DNA of 64,000 nucleotides from Rhodoferax sp. (GTDB taxonomy: Bacteria > Pseudomonadota > Gammaproteobacteria > Burkholderiales > Burkholderiaceae_C), in assembly GCF_028689305.1 (NCBI RefSeq), contig NZ_JAQTWM010000008.1, positions 1-64,000 on the forward strand. Reading direction: 5' to 3'. Under the pieces are notes generated by a model that saw nothing but the letters and a program-made list of their open reading frames with translations, was not told the origin of the DNA and ran no database searches. Numbering within the stretch: the first letter of the stretch is position 1; each line of letters opens with the position of its first letter. Below are positions 18,376 through 28,164 of this stretch, piece after piece. A program made the translations under genes and the position numbers.

Positions 18376-19068
18376 TCATGCCATCAGGAAACGATAAAAG
18401 TTGCGCAACATGCCGGCGGTGGCACCCCAGATAAAGCGCTCTTGGGCACCATCCTGATACGGCATGGACAGCCAATGCCGCTGCACGCCCTGCCAGATCA
18501 ACTGATGGTGCCGGTGGTTGACCGGATCCATGAGGAACTGCAACGGCACCTCAAACACATCGGACACTTCCTGCGCGTTGGGCTGCAGCACAAAACCAGG
18601 CTGAACCAGCGCTACCACGGGGGTCACCAGAAAAGCCGACCCGGTGGTGTAGATGGGCAGTTGTCCCAGAACCTCGACCAACTCCGGCACCAACCCCACC
18701 TCTTCAAACGCCTCGCGCTGCGCCGCTGCCACCGCGTTGGCATCGGTGTCATCGACCTTGCCCCCGGGGAAAGCGATCTGTCCGGCATGGGTCGACATGT
18801 GGGAGGGGCGCTCGGTCAGCAGCACGGTAGGTGCATCACGCATGACGATCGGGACCAGCACCGCCGCGTGTGTAGGTGGCCGGTCCAGAAATTTTCTCTC
18901 CGCCACCAGTTCCGGCTGCCAGACCGGTGGCGAAGCAAAACGTGCACGCAAGGCCTGCGGCGCCAGCGCCGACGCGGCGACCGCAGGCAAATGCCCATCC
19001 ACCTGCACCACAGGCACCTGGCGCGGATCAATGGACGGCGGCTTGTTTGGGGTCATCACCTGGATCAT
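18376..19068 (-). CDS. NUDIX hydrolase, probable coenzyme A pyrophosphatase
   Basis: The protein probably hydrolyses CoA or similar diphosphates to recycle cofactors. The CoA-pyrophosphatase signature VLLTERPSHMSTHAGQIAFP precedes the NUDIX box GGKVDDTDANAVAAAQREAF plus EEVGL. Asp in place of the first box Glu is normal for this subfamily (VDDTDA). A frame extension upstream exists, but the ATG at 19068 (MIQVMTPNK) seems the more natural start; neither has a strong ribosome site. It lies 25 bases upstream of the CobD-like gene on the same strand. Confidence 0.85.
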   Translation of the reverse strand: MIQVMTPNKPPSIDPRQVPVVQVDGHLPAVAASALAPQALRARFASPPVWQPELVAERKFLDRPPTHAAVLVPIVMRDAPTVLLTERPSHMSTHAGQIAFPGGKVDDTDANAVAAAQREAFEEVGLVPELVEVLGQLPIYTTGSAFLVTPVVALVQPGFVLQPNAQEVSDVFEVPLQFLMDPVNHRHHQLIWQGVQRHWLSMPYQDGAQERFIWGATAGMLRNFYRFLMA

Positions 19069-19125
19069 GGCTACAGTGTCGCCCAAGCCCGGCTTCACCG
19101 GCAAGCGCACACCAAAGGATGGGAC

Positions 19126-19160
19126 GAAAAAAAACCGCCACTGTCACCAGAAGGCGGTTT
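19126..19160 (-). terminator. Rho-independent terminator after rplS
   Basis: On the minus strand AACCGCC pairs with GGCGGTT across a 13-base loop and is followed by a run of eight T. It lies about 20 bases beyond the rplS stop and ends the rpsP-rimM-trmD-rplS transcript. Confidence 0.9.
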
Positions 19161-19179
19161 TCTCGAAAAGCCTGCTCGC

Positions 19180-19557
19180 TTAAGCAGCCACAGCAACCTT
19201 GCGGGCCGGCAGTTTTTCCTTGATACGAGCCGACTTGCCGCTGCGGTCACGCAGGTAGTACAGCTTGGCACGACGCACATCACCACGGCGCTTGACCTCA
19301 ATGCTGGCGATCAGCGGGCTGTAGGTCTGGAAGGTACGCTCGACACCTTCACCGCTGGAGATCTTGCGAACGGTAAAACCGCTGTTCAGACCACGGTTAC
19401 GCTTGGCGATCACAACGCCTTCGTAAGCCTGCAGACGCTTGCGGGTACCTTCAACCACGTTCACGTTCACCACCACGGTGTCGCCAGGGCCAAAGTCTGG
19501 GATTGTCTTGTTCAGACGAGCAATTTCTTCTTGCTCAAGAGTTTGGATCAGATTCAT
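19180..19557 (-). CDS. rplS: 50S ribosomal protein L19
   Basis: L19 sits at the 30S/50S interface. The start is the ATG at 19557 ([15 protein letters not shown]), giving 125 residues. The family core is clear: [48 protein letters not shown] and [19 protein letters not shown]. The short Ala/Val-rich tail is usual in betaproteobacteria. It is the last gene of the S16-RimM-TrmD-L19 operon and is followed by a strong terminator. Confidence 0.97.
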   Translation of the reverse strand: MNLIQTLEQEEIARLNKTIPDFGPGDTVVVNVNVVEGTRKRLQAYEGVVIAKRNRGLNSGFTVRKISSGEGVERTFQTYSPLIASIEVKRRGDVRRAKLYYLRDRSGKSARIKEKLPARKVAVAA

Positions 19558-19656
19558 AAAAGACCTCAAATGATCTTGCAAGCGCCAGCATCAGGATTGA
19601 TACATGCCCCAGCATTTACACCAAGGCGGCCCCACAGAGGATCGGTTAGCCTGCCA

Positions 19657-20400
19657 TTATAGCGCGGTCAGGAAGGTTTCGTCTCTGGCATCCAACCGGC
19701 CGGCGCCGCGAGCCTGCTCTATCAGGTCAGGCCTCAGGTGGGCTGTGATCGCCAGACGCTGGTCACGCCGCCAGCGTTCAATGCGAATGTGATGACCCGA
19801 CAACAACACCTCAGGCACTTCCCTGTCTTGCCAGACTTCCGGCCGGGTGTAATGCGGACAATCCAGCAAGCCATCCAGCGCCGGGTTGAAACTGTCCTGT
19901 ACATGGCTATCGGCATCATGGAGCACGCCGGGCTGCAACCGTGCCACGGCATCCAGCAGTGCCATCGCTGCAATCTCACCGCCCGATAGCACAAAATCGC
20001 CCAGGCTAATCTGCTCCGTGACGTGGGCATCAATAAAACGCTGATCAATGCCCTCATAGCGACCACAAACCAGCACCGCCCCCTGACTGGCAGCCCAGCG
20101 GGTCACCATGGCATGCGTCAACGGCTGACCCGCTGGCGAGAACAGCACCACCGGCGCTGCATCTGTGCGTTGTGAGCGGATGTCAGACAAGCACCGGGAC
20201 AGGGGCTCGGCCATCATGACCATACCCGGACCACCACCAAACGGGCGGTCATCCACGCGCCGGTAATTGCCTTCGGCAAAGTCACGCGGGTTACTCAAGC
20301 GGACCTTGACCCGACCGGATTCAAAAGCCCGTCGGGTGATCCCCGTGCTCAAAAACGGAGCGAACAACTCTGGAAACAGCGTCACAACATCAAATTGCAT
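19657..20400 (-). CDS. trmD: tRNA (guanine-N1-)-methyltransferase
   Basis: TrmD methylates G37 of tRNAs with a G at position 36, which prevents +1 frameshifting. It is a SPOUT-class, SAM-dependent dimer. Seen in the 247 residues are the start [24 protein letters not shown] near residue 60, [17 protein letters not shown] near 115 and the knot segment [16 protein letters not shown] near 135. It stands between rimM and rplS, the normal operon order. Confidence 0.97.
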   Translation of the reverse strand: MQFDVVTLFPELFAPFLSTGITRRAFESGRVKVRLSNPRDFAEGNYRRVDDRPFGGGPGMVMMAEPLSRCLSDIRSQRTDAAPVVLFSPAGQPLTHAMVTRWAASQGAVLVCGRYEGIDQRFIDAHVTEQISLGDFVLSGGEIAAMALLDAVARLQPGVLHDADSHVQDSFNPALDGLLDCPHYTRPEVWQDREVPEVLLSGHHIRIERWRRDQRLAITAHLRPDLIEQARGAGRLDARDETFLTAL

Positions 20401-20410
20401 GATGCGCCGC

Positions 20411-20974
20411 TCAATAGTCCGGTTGCCAGTCCACCAGAATCCGCCGCGCCGTCAAATCAACATCATCGACGTACATGGAAACAAAGGGAATCATGCGTTG
20501 TTGCGTTTTGCCATCTTGCTGGAAATCAATCACCAGAACCGTCTGCGGGCCGGTGGCCAGCAGGTCGTTCACTTGCCCCAGCAAAAGCCCTTCACGGTTG
20601 ACCACTTCGAGCCCGATCAAATCGACCCAGTAGTACTCGTTTTGTTCCGGCGCGGGGAAACTCGATTTGGCAATAAAAATGCGTGCACCGCGCAAGGCGT
20701 CGGCCGCCGTGCGATCATCCACGTCATGGGCACACGCCACGACAGCATCGGAATGGATTTTGACTTCTTTGATGTTTAATCTTCCAACACCCTGAAAAGT
20801 TTTAGCACCTTTTTCGGCAGGCAGCAAAAACCAGTGTTTGGAAGAAAAAAGCGCCTCGGGATTGGCGCTGTAGGAGTGGACCTTGAACCACCCCTTGATG
20901 CCCCAGGCATCTGAGACCCGCCCGACTTCGATGGCATCTGCCGGCAGTTCGGCAGCCTCCAGGCCGGGCAGCAT
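20411..20974 (-). CDS. rimM: 16S rRNA processing protein RimM
   Basis: RimM helps mature the 30S head domain and binds S19. The start was placed at the ATG at 20974 ([20 protein letters not shown]), because the frame upstream begins only with TTG. The N-terminal RimM domain shows [20 protein letters not shown]. The C-terminal PRC-barrel-like domain shows [14 protein letters not shown] and [20 protein letters not shown], ending in the typical VDWQPDY. The length (187) is normal, with ten bases to rpsP and ten to trmD. Confidence 0.95.
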   Translation of the reverse strand: MLPGLEAAELPADAIEVGRVSDAWGIKGWFKVHSYSANPEALFSSKHWFLLPAEKGAKTFQGVGRLNIKEVKIHSDAVVACAHDVDDRTAADALRGARIFIAKSSFPAPEQNEYYWVDLIGLEVVNREGLLLGQVNDLLATGPQTVLVIDFQQDGKTQQRMIPFVSMYVDDVDLTARRILVDWQPDY

Positions 20975-20983
20975 GGTCACCAA

Positions 20984-21235
20984 TCAGGCTGCTTTTTTGG
21001 CAGCTTGGCTGATCAGGCGCTCCACTGTGGGGGATGCCTGTGCACCAACGCTCTTCCAGTAGGTCAGGCGATCTTGTGCAATACGGATGCTTTCTTCGTT
21101 GGCAGTGGCGATCGGGTTGTAGAAGCCGATGCGTTCAATGAAGCGCCCGTCACGACGGGTGCGTTTGTCTGCCACAACAATATTAAAGAACGGGCGAGCT
21201 TTTGCACCGCCACGGGCGAGTCGAATGACGACCAT
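20984..21235 (-). CDS. rpsP: 30S ribosomal protein S16
   Basis: S16 is needed early in 30S assembly. The 83 residues match the family throughout: [35 protein letters not shown] and [16 protein letters not shown]. It is the first gene of the rpsP-rimM-trmD-rplS operon, whose promoter should lie between 21236 and 21366, the gap shared with the divergent acetyltransferase gene. Confidence 0.97.
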   Translation of the reverse strand: MVVIRLARGGAKARPFFNIVVADKRTRRDGRFIERIGFYNPIATANEESIRIAQDRLTYWKSVGAQASPTVERLISQAAKKAA

Positions 21236-21366
21236 GATTTATCCTTTGGGAAGTGGCGTTTTAATTCCACGAAAATTGAGCACTTAGCCTGACGTTTGAG
21301 ACACGCGACTTGACCACCCGGCCAGCGACACGCCAGACAACCTATCATTATATCCATACCAGCACC

Positions 21367-21888
21367 ATGCCCATCATTCGACCAAGCCAAACCAAGGACA
21401 TTCCCCAAATTACCCGCATTTACGCCCACCATGTCCTGCATGGCACCGGCACTTTTGAAGTGGAGCCGCCCACCGAAGCAGACATGACCCAGCGCCGTGA
21501 CGACGTTTTGAACCGCGGATTGCCTTATCTGGTCGCCGCTGATGGCGACACCGTGCTCGGATTTGCTTATTGCAACTGGTTCAAGCCCCGACCAGCCTAC
21601 CGCTACTCCGCCGAGGACTCGATTTACATCGCATCCCAAGCCATGGGCACGGGCCTGGGGCGCGCCCTGTTGGGCGAATTGAGTACCCAGGCCGAACGAG
21701 TAGGCATCAGAAAACTCATTGCCGTGATCGGAGATTCTGGCAATACCGGCTCCATCGGTGTACATCGGGCCGCTGGCTTTGAGCACGTTGGCATACTGAA
21801 GTCCTGCGGCTGGAAATTTGACCGTTGGCTGGATGTGGTGATGATGGAAAAAGCCCTGGGTCAGGGCGACTCCTGCGCACCGTGCTGA
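21367..21888 (+). CDS. GNAT N-acetyltransferase, phosphinothricin-acetyltransferase-like
   Basis: The start was set at the ATG at 21367 (MPIIRPSQTKDIPQITRIYA), giving 173 residues. The GNAT core shows the Pat-type features TGTFEVEPPTEADMTQRRDD near 35, GFAYCNWFKPRPAYRYSAED, YIASQAMGTGLGRALL for acetyl-CoA binding, and HRAAGFEHVGIL. Relatives acetylate phosphinothricin, methionine sulfone or similar amino-acid analogues. The true substrate cannot be read from the sequence. It is divergent from rpsP. Confidence 0.85.
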   Translation: MPIIRPSQTKDIPQITRIYAHHVLHGTGTFEVEPPTEADMTQRRDDVLNRGLPYLVAADGDTVLGFAYCNWFKPRPAYRYSAEDSIYIASQAMGTGLGRALLGELSTQAERVGIRKLIAVIGDSGNTGSIGVHRAAGFEHVGILKSCGWKFDRWLDVVMMEKALGQGDSCAPC

Positions 21889-21912
21889 ATGCCGCGCCCG
21901 GACCGATGACGG

Positions 21913-22923
21913 CTACATCACATGGACACTGACCCAATAAGCCAAGGCAGCCACAAAAGCACTGGCCGGGATGGTCAAAATCCAGGCCCAGATGATGTTG
22001 CCCGCAACCCCCCAACGCACCGCGCTGGCACGCTGCACCGAACCAACCCCCACAATGGCTCCAGTGATGGTGTGGGTGGTCGACACCGGAATACCAATGG
22101 CCGTTGCCAAAAACAAGGTCAACGCGCCGCCGGTTTCGGCACAAAAACCACCCACCGGCTTGAGTTTGGTGATCTTCTGACCCATTGTTTTCACAATGCG
22201 CCAGCCACCAAACATCGTCCCCAGGCCAATGGCTGAATAACAGACCAGAATCACCCAGGTGGGCGGCGATGTATCAGAAGAGGCGGTGTAACCCGTCGCT
22301 ATCAGCAACATCCAGATGATGCCGATGGTCTTTTGCGCATCATTGCCACCGTGCCCCAGGCTATATGCTCCTGCCGAGAGCAGTTGCAAGCGCCTGAACC
22401 ACTTGTCAACCTTCAGGGGTCTGACGTCCCGGCAAATCCAGGCCACCAACACCAACATGGCGGAACCCAACAAGAATCCCAGCAAGGGGGAAACAAAGAT
22501 AAAAACAATGGTCTTCAGAATCCCCGAGGAAATCAGGGAAGCCGTTCCGGCCTTGGCCACTGCTGCCCCGGCAATCCCTCCGATCAGGGCATGTGATGAG
22601 CTGCTGGGGATACCGTAGTACCAGGTGACGAAATTCCAGACAATCGCCCCCACCAGCGCGCCAAACACCACGTGGGTGTCGACCACTCCGGGCAACACAA
22701 TGCCTTTGCCAACCGTAGCCGCCACACTCAGGTGAAAGACAAAGATCGCAATCACGTTGAAAAACGCGGCAAAGATCACCGCCTGCCCGGGTTTGAGAAC
22801 GCCAGTGGAAACCACGGTCGCAATCGAATTGGCTGCGTCGTGAAATCCATTCATGAAGTCAAAAAGGATCGCCAGCAACACCAAAACCGCCACCACCCAC
22901 AATGCCGCTTGAACCGTTTCCAT
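21913..22923 (-). CDS. Low-affinity inorganic phosphate transporter (PiT family)
   Basis: This is a proton- or metal-coupled phosphate carrier in the inner membrane. The 336 residues contain about ten membrane segments and the two PiT signature repeats: FDFMNGFHDAANSIATVVST near residue 22, and GHGGNDAQKTIGII near 195 with VSTTHTITGAIVGVG near 285. It follows the DUF47 gene by 21 bases, and PiT-DUF47 pairs are a standard arrangement. Confidence 0.93.
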   Translation of the reverse strand: METVQAALWVVAVLVLLAILFDFMNGFHDAANSIATVVSTGVLKPGQAVIFAAFFNVIAIFVFHLSVAATVGKGIVLPGVVDTHVVFGALVGAIVWNFVTWYYGIPSSSSHALIGGIAGAAVAKAGTASLISSGILKTIVFIFVSPLLGFLLGSAMLVLVAWICRDVRPLKVDKWFRRLQLLSAGAYSLGHGGNDAQKTIGIIWMLLIATGYTASSDTSPPTWVILVCYSAIGLGTMFGGWRIVKTMGQKITKLKPVGGFCAETGGALTLFLATAIGIPVSTTHTITGAIVGVGSVQRASAVRWGVAGNIIWAWILTIPASAFVAALAYWVSVHVM

Positions 22924-22944
22924 AATGTGATGATCCCCGACAGA

Positions 22945-23592
22945 TCAGGAGTTTTCGAGGATGACACCCTCGATCAGATTTGCCACATCCTCACATTTGT
23001 CGGTGATGGTCTCAAGCAACTCATAAATGGCCTTGAGTTTGATCACCTCACGCACATCTGGTTCTTCGCGGAACAGCTTGCTCATGGCGCTGCGCATGAC
23101 CCGGTCTGCATCACTTTCGAGCTTGTCAATTTCATCACAGGTTTTCAAGGCAGCCTCGGCGGTCGATGGTTCTGCAATTTTCCCAAGCAAGTTGACAGCA
23201 TCACGCACCCGCTCACAACACTTGACACTGAGATCGGTCAATCGTGTGATTTCTTCCGTCATGTGCCGCACGTCATACAGGGCCATGGTTTCGGCCGAAT
23301 CCTGGAGCAGGTCAGCCACGTCATCCATGGTGTTGATCAGGCCGTGAATCTGCTCACGATCAATCGGCGTGATAAACGTCTTGTGGAGGGCCTTGTTGAC
23401 CTCGTGGGTGACCCGATCTGCTGACCCTTCTGCAGAATCAACTTCCCGGTGGTATTTCTCTCGCAACTGCAGATCACTGTAATGCGTGACCAAGTTGGAA
23501 AACGCATGCGCAGCGTCAACGATGTGGTCCGCATGCTGGTTGAACATATTGAAAAAATTGTCGTCACGCGGAAGCAGCTTGCCAAAAAACAC
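22945..23592 (-). CDS. DUF47 (PhoU-like) protein, partner of the phosphate transporter
   Basis: The 215-residue helical protein belongs to the TIGR00153/DUF47 family, which is PhoU-like and binds metal. Conserved parts are FFNMFNQHADHIVDAAHAF near residue 15, EGSADRVTHEVNKALHKTFI near 55, DREQIHGLINTMDDVADLL and CDEIDKLESDADRVMRSAM. Such proteins are thought to control the adjacent PiT transporter. The gene is upstream of the transporter gene in one operon. Confidence 0.92.
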   Translation of the reverse strand: MFFGKLLPRDDNFFNMFNQHADHIVDAAHAFSNLVTHYSDLQLREKYHREVDSAEGSADRVTHEVNKALHKTFITPIDREQIHGLINTMDDVADLLQDSAETMALYDVRHMTEEITRLTDLSVKCCERVRDAVNLLGKIAEPSTAEAALKTCDEIDKLESDADRVMRSAMSKLFREEPDVREVIKLKAIYELLETITDKCEDVANLIEGVILENS

Positions 23593-23682
23593 AGTGAACT
23601 CCTTAGGGGATAGGCCAGTTTGATGAACAAACCGTCAATGCTGGGAGTTTAACCTTCAGGCTCCATCACACTCCAGCAAAAA

Positions 23683-23708
23683 CGCCCCGCAGTTCGAACT
23701 GCGGGGCG
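23683..23708 (-). terminator. Rho-independent terminator after acnB (26-base perfect palindrome)
   Basis: CGCCCCGCAG and CTGCGGGGCG flank TTCGAA, and the whole 26 bases are one perfect palindrome. On the minus strand it is followed by TTTTTGC, which suits termination of acnB transcription 90 bases after its stop. On the plus strand only CAAAAAC follows. Confidence 0.85.
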
Positions 23709-23798
23709 CAAAAACACCTGCTCTTGTCTGGGGTGCACTCAAGGCAACACAGTCCAGGCACACCCCGGCTGCGTTACCCGCCCCGGCTATCGGCGATC

Positions 23799-26396
23799 TC
23801 AGGCCGAAGTGGTTTCCTTGACGGTGGCAGCAGCATCGGTGTAATCCTGCACCTTGTCAAAGTTCAGGTATTGATAGATTTTGCTGCTGGCAGCTGTCAA
23901 CACCCCCATATCGGCCATGTACTCCTCTTTGCTGGGAATACGCCCCAGTTTGGAACAGATCGCTGCCAGCTCGGCGCTTCCCAGATACACATAACTGTTC
24001 TTGCCCAGACGGTTCGGGAAGTTACGTGTGGAAGTGGAAAACACCGTAGCGCCTTCTTTCACCTGTGCCTGATTGCCCATGCACAAACTGCAGCCGGGCA
24101 TTTCCATGCGTGCACCGGCCGAACCCAGCACACCGTAATGACCTTCTTCGGTCAGTTGTTTGGCATCCATCTTGGTAGGAGGCGCCATCCACAGCTTGAC
24201 CGGAATGTCACGCTTGTTTTCCAACAACTTGGAGGCCGCACGGAAGTGCCCGATGTTGGTCATGCACGAGCCGATGAACACTTCATCGATCTTGGCACCA
24301 GCCACTTCGGACAGGGTTTTCACGTCATCGGGATCGTTCGGACAAGCCACGATCGGCTCATGAATGTCAGCCAGATCGATTTCGATCACACTGGCATATT
24401 CAGCATCCGAGTCCGCCTTGAGCAATTGTGGATTGGCCAGCCAGGCTTCCATGGCTTTGATGCGACGGTTGATGGTCCGCACGTCCGAGTAACCATTGGC
24501 AATCATCCACTTGAGCATGACAATGTTACTGTTGATGTACTCGATGATGGGTTCCTTATTGAGGTGAACCGTGCAACCGGCGGCACTGCGCTCGGCCGAC
24601 GCGTCGCTCAACTCAAAGGCTTGTTCGACCTTGAGATCGGGCAACCCTTCAATTTCGAGAATACGTCCGGAGAACACATTCTTTTTGCCCTGCTTGGCGA
24701 CCGTCAACTCGCCTGATTTGATCGCGTACAAGGGAATGGCGTTGACCAGATCACGCAAGGTGATTCCAGGCTGCATTTTCCCCTTGAACCGCACCAACAC
24801 ACTTTCGGGCATATCCAAAGGCATCACGCCCGTAGCTGCACCAAAGGCGACCAGACCAGAACCTGCTGGAAAGCTGATGCCGATCGGAAAACGGGTGTGG
24901 CTATCCCCGCCAGTGCCCACGGTATCAGGCAACAACATGCGATTGAGCCAGCTGTGGATGATGCCGTCACCTGGGCGCAACGGGATGCCACCACGATTGC
25001 TGATGAACTCAGGCAACTCGTGGTGCATTTTCACGTCCACCGGCTTCGGATATGCCGCCGTGTGGCAAAACGACTGCATCACCAGGTCCGCGCTGAAACC
25101 CAGGCAAGCCAAGTCCTTGAGTTCGTCACGGGTCATCGGTCCAGTCGTATCCTGAGAACCGACACTGGTCATCTTGGGTTCACAGTAGGTACCGGGCAGC
25201 ACACCCTGACCTTCGGGCAGGCCGCAGGCACGTCCCACCATTTTTTGCGCCAGCGTGAAGCCCTTGCCAGTCGCCTTGGGGTTTTGTGGCAAGCGGAACA
25301 GCGTGGAGACGGGCAGGCTCAGGGCTTCGCGTGCCTTGGCGGTCAAGCCGCGACCGATGATCAGCGGAATCCGGCCACCAGCCCGCACCTCGTCAAACAA
25401 CACGTCACTCTTGAGCTTGAACTCGGCGATGACTTTGCCATCCTTCAGTGCCCTGCCCTCATAAGGACGCAGCTCAATGGTGTCACCCATGTTCATCTGG
25501 CTCACGTCCAGCTCAATCGGCATGGCCCCCGCGTCTTCCATGGTGTTGTAGAAAATCGGGGCGATTTTCGAGCCCAGGCAAACACCCCCAAAACGCTTGT
25601 TGGGCACGAAGGGAATGTCCTCGCCGGTAAACCACAACACACTGTTGGTCGCCGACTTGCGACTGGAACCCGTGCCAACCACATCCCCCACATAGGCCAC
25701 CAGATGACCACGGGCACGCAGGTCTTCAATGAACTTGACCGGACCACGCTTGCCGTCTTCCTCGGGCGTGATGCCATCACGCTTGTTCTTCAACATGGCC
25801 AGCGCATGCAGCGGAATGTCAGGCCGGCTCCAGGCATCAGGGGCGGGAGACAAATCATCCGTATTGGTTTCGCCAGTCACCTTGAACACGGTCAAAGTGA
25901 TGCTTTGTGGCACTTCAGGACGGCTGGTGAACCACTCAGCATCAGCCCAGCTCTGCAAAACCGCCTTGGCATACGTATTGCCTTTGTCCGCCTTCTCTTT
26001 GACATCATGAAACTGATCAAACATCAGCAAGGTTTTTTTCAACGCTTCAGCGGCAACACTGGCAACGGCAGCGCTGTCGAGCAAATCAATCAATGGAGTC
26101 AGGTTATAACCACCCAACATGGTCCCCAGCAGTTCCACGGCTTTTTCAGGACTGATCAGCGGGCAGGTTTCAGTGCCATGCGCGACAGCCGCCAAGTAAC
26201 TGGCCTTGACCTTGGCTGCATCGTCCACACCGGCAGGCACACGATAAGTGATCAACTCCAGCAAAAACGCTTCCTCCCCCGCAGGAGGATTCTTCAGCAA
26301 CTCAATCAGCGCAGCGGTCTGTTGCGCAGTGAGGGGCAAAGCGGGAATGCCAAGGGCCGCACGCTCAGCGACGTGTGCACGATAGGCTTGCAACAT
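23799..26396 (-). CDS. acnB: Aconitate hydratase B
   Basis: AcnB isomerises citrate to isocitrate in the TCA cycle, and in many bacteria the apo-form also binds mRNA. The start is the ATG at 26396 ([20 protein letters not shown]), giving 865 residues, the same length as the E. coli enzyme. The N-terminal HEAT-like domain spans about 1-160, and the swivel domain around 170-390 contains [16 protein letters not shown]. The cluster cysteines lie in [33 protein letters not shown] and [14 protein letters not shown]. The gene leads a leftward group with mdh and a CitE-like gene upstream. Confidence 0.97.
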   Translation of the reverse strand: MLQAYRAHVAERAALGIPALPLTAQQTAALIELLKNPPAGEEAFLLELITYRVPAGVDDAAKVKASYLAAVAHGTETCPLISPEKAVELLGTMLGGYNLTPLIDLLDSAAVASVAAEALKKTLLMFDQFHDVKEKADKGNTYAKAVLQSWADAEWFTSRPEVPQSITLTVFKVTGETNTDDLSPAPDAWSRPDIPLHALAMLKNKRDGITPEEDGKRGPVKFIEDLRARGHLVAYVGDVVGTGSSRKSATNSVLWFTGEDIPFVPNKRFGGVCLGSKIAPIFYNTMEDAGAMPIELDVSQMNMGDTIELRPYEGRALKDGKVIAEFKLKSDVLFDEVRAGGRIPLIIGRGLTAKAREALSLPVSTLFRLPQNPKATGKGFTLAQKMVGRACGLPEGQGVLPGTYCEPKMTSVGSQDTTGPMTRDELKDLACLGFSADLVMQSFCHTAAYPKPVDVKMHHELPEFISNRGGIPLRPGDGIIHSWLNRMLLPDTVGTGGDSHTRFPIGISFPAGSGLVAFGAATGVMPLDMPESVLVRFKGKMQPGITLRDLVNAIPLYAIKSGELTVAKQGKKNVFSGRILEIEGLPDLKVEQAFELSDASAERSAAGCTVHLNKEPIIEYINSNIVMLKWMIANGYSDVRTINRRIKAMEAWLANPQLLKADSDAEYASVIEIDLADIHEPIVACPNDPDDVKTLSEVAGAKIDEVFIGSCMTNIGHFRAASKLLENKRDIPVKLWMAPPTKMDAKQLTEEGHYGVLGSAGARMEMPGCSLCMGNQAQVKEGATVFSTSTRNFPNRLGKNSYVYLGSAELAAICSKLGRIPSKEEYMADMGVLTAASSKIYQYLNFDKVQDYTDAAATVKETTSA

Positions 26397-26449
26397 GATT
26401 AACTCCTTATCGATCAAAAAAATATTTCGGTGAAGTGATCAAGCGTTAT

Positions 26450-27058
26450 TTACTGAACAGCGCTTGATGAAGACGGGATGGCAGCCTGGGAAGATGTCGC
26501 AGGCTGCCCGTTACCGGGCAAGGGCTCCAGCAAACTCGGCGGCGGATTTTTTTCCATGGCAGCAGCCACGGCCACCTGAGATGGGCTCATGCAGGCGTCA
26601 GCCAGCCTGGAGCCCAGTTTTTGACTCATCAACATGGATTTGTTCGACAACTGCAGCCAGACGGCGCCAGCATGGGTATCTTCCAGGCGGATCGCTCCGG
26701 TACTGCTGATCACCGGCACCATACGGAATTTGTGTTGTTTGCTCTGAATATCAAAATACCCTGGCATCTTGGCATCGGCCACAACATTGACATAGTCCCC
26801 CAACTCACAAGGTAGTCGCCCCACTTCCACTTGTTGTGCGATGGCCAATTCAGCTGGCGTCAACGCAGCTTCAGCAGCCCGGACGCCAGAAGCCATTTGG
26901 TTCGCCTTGGTTTTTAGCTCAAGACGGCTCTTGGACAGGGATTTGGCAGGCTTTTTTTCCGGCTGCCCCATGCACCAGCTTGTTGTCGTCGCCAGCATCC
27001 CCAGCACCAGCAGCCGCTTGAGCGGGAAACACCGGCCATTCTCGAAGCGTGAATTCAT
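26450..27058 (-). CDS. Unknown secreted protein encoded between a CitE-like gene and acnB
   Basis: The ATG at 27058 is preceded by AGGAGAG and gives 202 residues. Residues 1-30 look like a signal peptide (FPLKRLLVLGMLATTTSWCM), probably placing the protein in the periplasm. The middle, GRLPCELGDYVNVVADAKMP and GAIRLEDTHAGAVWLQLSNK, looks like a small beta-rich domain with one Cys, and a second Cys follows in LADACMS. The C-terminus is Pro/Ser-rich and probably disordered. I do not recognise the family. Its position inside the TCA cluster is notable, but a link to metabolism is not shown. Confidence 0.7.
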   Translation of the reverse strand: MNSRFENGRCFPLKRLLVLGMLATTTSWCMGQPEKKPAKSLSKSRLELKTKANQMASGVRAAEAALTPAELAIAQQVEVGRLPCELGDYVNVVADAKMPGYFDIQSKQHKFRMVPVISSTGAIRLEDTHAGAVWLQLSNKSMLMSQKLGSRLADACMSPSQVAVAAAMEKNPPPSLLEPLPGNGQPATSSQAAIPSSSSAVQ

Positions 27059-27093
27059 GATGAAACTCTCCTGTGACTGATAACAACCAACAC

Positions 27094-28161
27094 TCACGAC
27101 ATAAAAAACTTTTGCGCTGGATCATCGCGATGCAAACGGGCAGTTTGGTGCGCCTTTTCCAGCACTTGCCAGAAATAGCGGTAACTGGCCCGATCATGCA
27201 ACCGGCCACTGACCGATATCGGCGCCCAATCTGCTGCTTGTGCGGCACAAATAATATGACTTGCCAGAGCAACCTCGCTCTCGGCGGGTGCAAAAGCCGC
27301 CAGAATTGGACGAATCTGGTCAGGGTGAATACTCCACATCCGTGTAAAGCCGAACAAACGACTCGCGCGCTGCGCGGCCAATTGCACAACCTCCGGTTTT
27401 TTGAATTCGGTCACCACACAATGTGATGGCACCTTGCCATGAGCATGACAGGCCGAGGCGATTTCAAGCTTGGCACGCACCACCAGCGGATGACTGAACT
27501 GATCCAGATCCTCACCCGGGACCGGCATCGCCATGCCCATCGCCGCAGCCGGGATGGCACCGCCATGCGCAGACACAAAATCCATCAGTCCAAAACTGAG
27601 TGACTGAACACGCGGATGGGCCGCAATGGCCGCCACCTGCTGCACTGCCAGTGGCGACTCGATCAAGGCATGAATCGGCAAGGGTTCAGATCGGACCGAA
27701 GACGGCAACACCGCATCAATCAACTGCAATGCCCGATGGATGTCGATGACCGACTCCACTTTGGGCAACATCAGATGACACAAGGCTGCACCGGCGCCAC
27801 CCACAACAATAGCCACATCCTGCTCGAACGCAGGATGATCCACCGGATGAACCCGCACCGCAACCCGAGATACACCATTTATTGCTATGTTATTAATAGC
27901 ATTAAAATGTCTATTGACGTGGGTCGCAACCATATTTGCATGGTCTTTTTCGCCACCAACAGGTGCACCGTCTTCGCAATCCAGCGTGACATCAAAAACA
28001 CAGGTACCGAACTCCTGCGCCAATTCGGCCTGCAAGGCCAAACTCTTGACCATACGCGACTCGACGCCACAGTAGTGATCACACACCGGCAAGGGCGCTG
28101 CCACAGCAGCGCCCAGCAGAACGTGGCGTGGATGGGTCACGATCCCGACTCTACAACCCAA
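27094..28161 (-). CDS. HpcH/HpaI aldolase / CitE-like acyl-CoA lyase family protein
   Basis: This TIM-barrel lyase is related to the citrate lyase beta subunit, malyl-CoA lyase and citramalyl-CoA lyase. Features are [19 protein letters not shown] (Mg-binding acid), [19 protein letters not shown] near residue 145 and [13 protein letters not shown] with the catalytic Glu. [14 protein letters not shown] and MWSIHPDQI follow. No citrate lyase alpha or gamma genes are near, so true citrate lyase is unlikely. The real start may be the GTG at 28140 ([10 protein letters not shown]), since the upstream codons are not typical. A part-copy of the CTAGCCC repeat lies inside the frame. It follows mdh by three bases. 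Confidence 0.85.
   Translation of the reverse strand: MGCRVGIVTHPRHVLLGAAVAAPLPVCDHYCGVESRMVKSLALQAELAQEFGTCVFDVTLDCEDGAPVGGEKDHANMVATHVNRHFNAINNIAINGVSRVAVRVHPVDHPAFEQDVAIVVGGAGAALCHLMLPKVESVIDIHRALQLIDAVLPSSVRSEPLPIHALIESPLAVQQVAAIAAHPRVQSLSFGLMDFVSAHGGAIPAAAMGMAMPVPGEDLDQFSHPLVVRAKLEIASACHAHGKVPSHCVVTEFKKPEVVQLAAQRASRLFGFTRMWSIHPDQIRPILAAFAPAESEVALASHIICAAQAADWAPISVSGRLHDRASYRYFWQVLEKAHQTARLHRDDPAQKFFMS
27876..27908 (+). repeat. Possible part-copy of the CTAGCCC repeat (AT-rich arm only) inside the CitE-like gene
   Basis: ATTGCTATGTTATTAATAGC resembles the palindromic TATTGCTATTAAATGTATAG arm of the copy near 61290. The CTAGCCC half is absent. It encodes [10 protein letters not shown] in the lyase. 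This may be chance or an eroded remnant. Confidence 0.3.
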
Positions 28162-28164
28162 TCG

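Noticed and set aside
18376..19068. NUDIX box with Asp in place of the first Glu, considered as a lost catalytic residue
   Set aside because: VDDTDA is the normal form in the CoA-pyrophosphatase subfamily, so this is not a defect.
24897..26402. Plus-strand frame of 501 codons opposite acnB
   Set aside because: Antisense to conserved aconitase; no recognisable protein features.
26429..26462. Inverted repeat ATCAAGCG/CGCTTGAT between the unknown secreted gene and acnB, considered as a terminator
   Set aside because: It overlaps the stop codon and the only T-run on the minus strand is over 15 bases further on; kept as a possible hairpin only.
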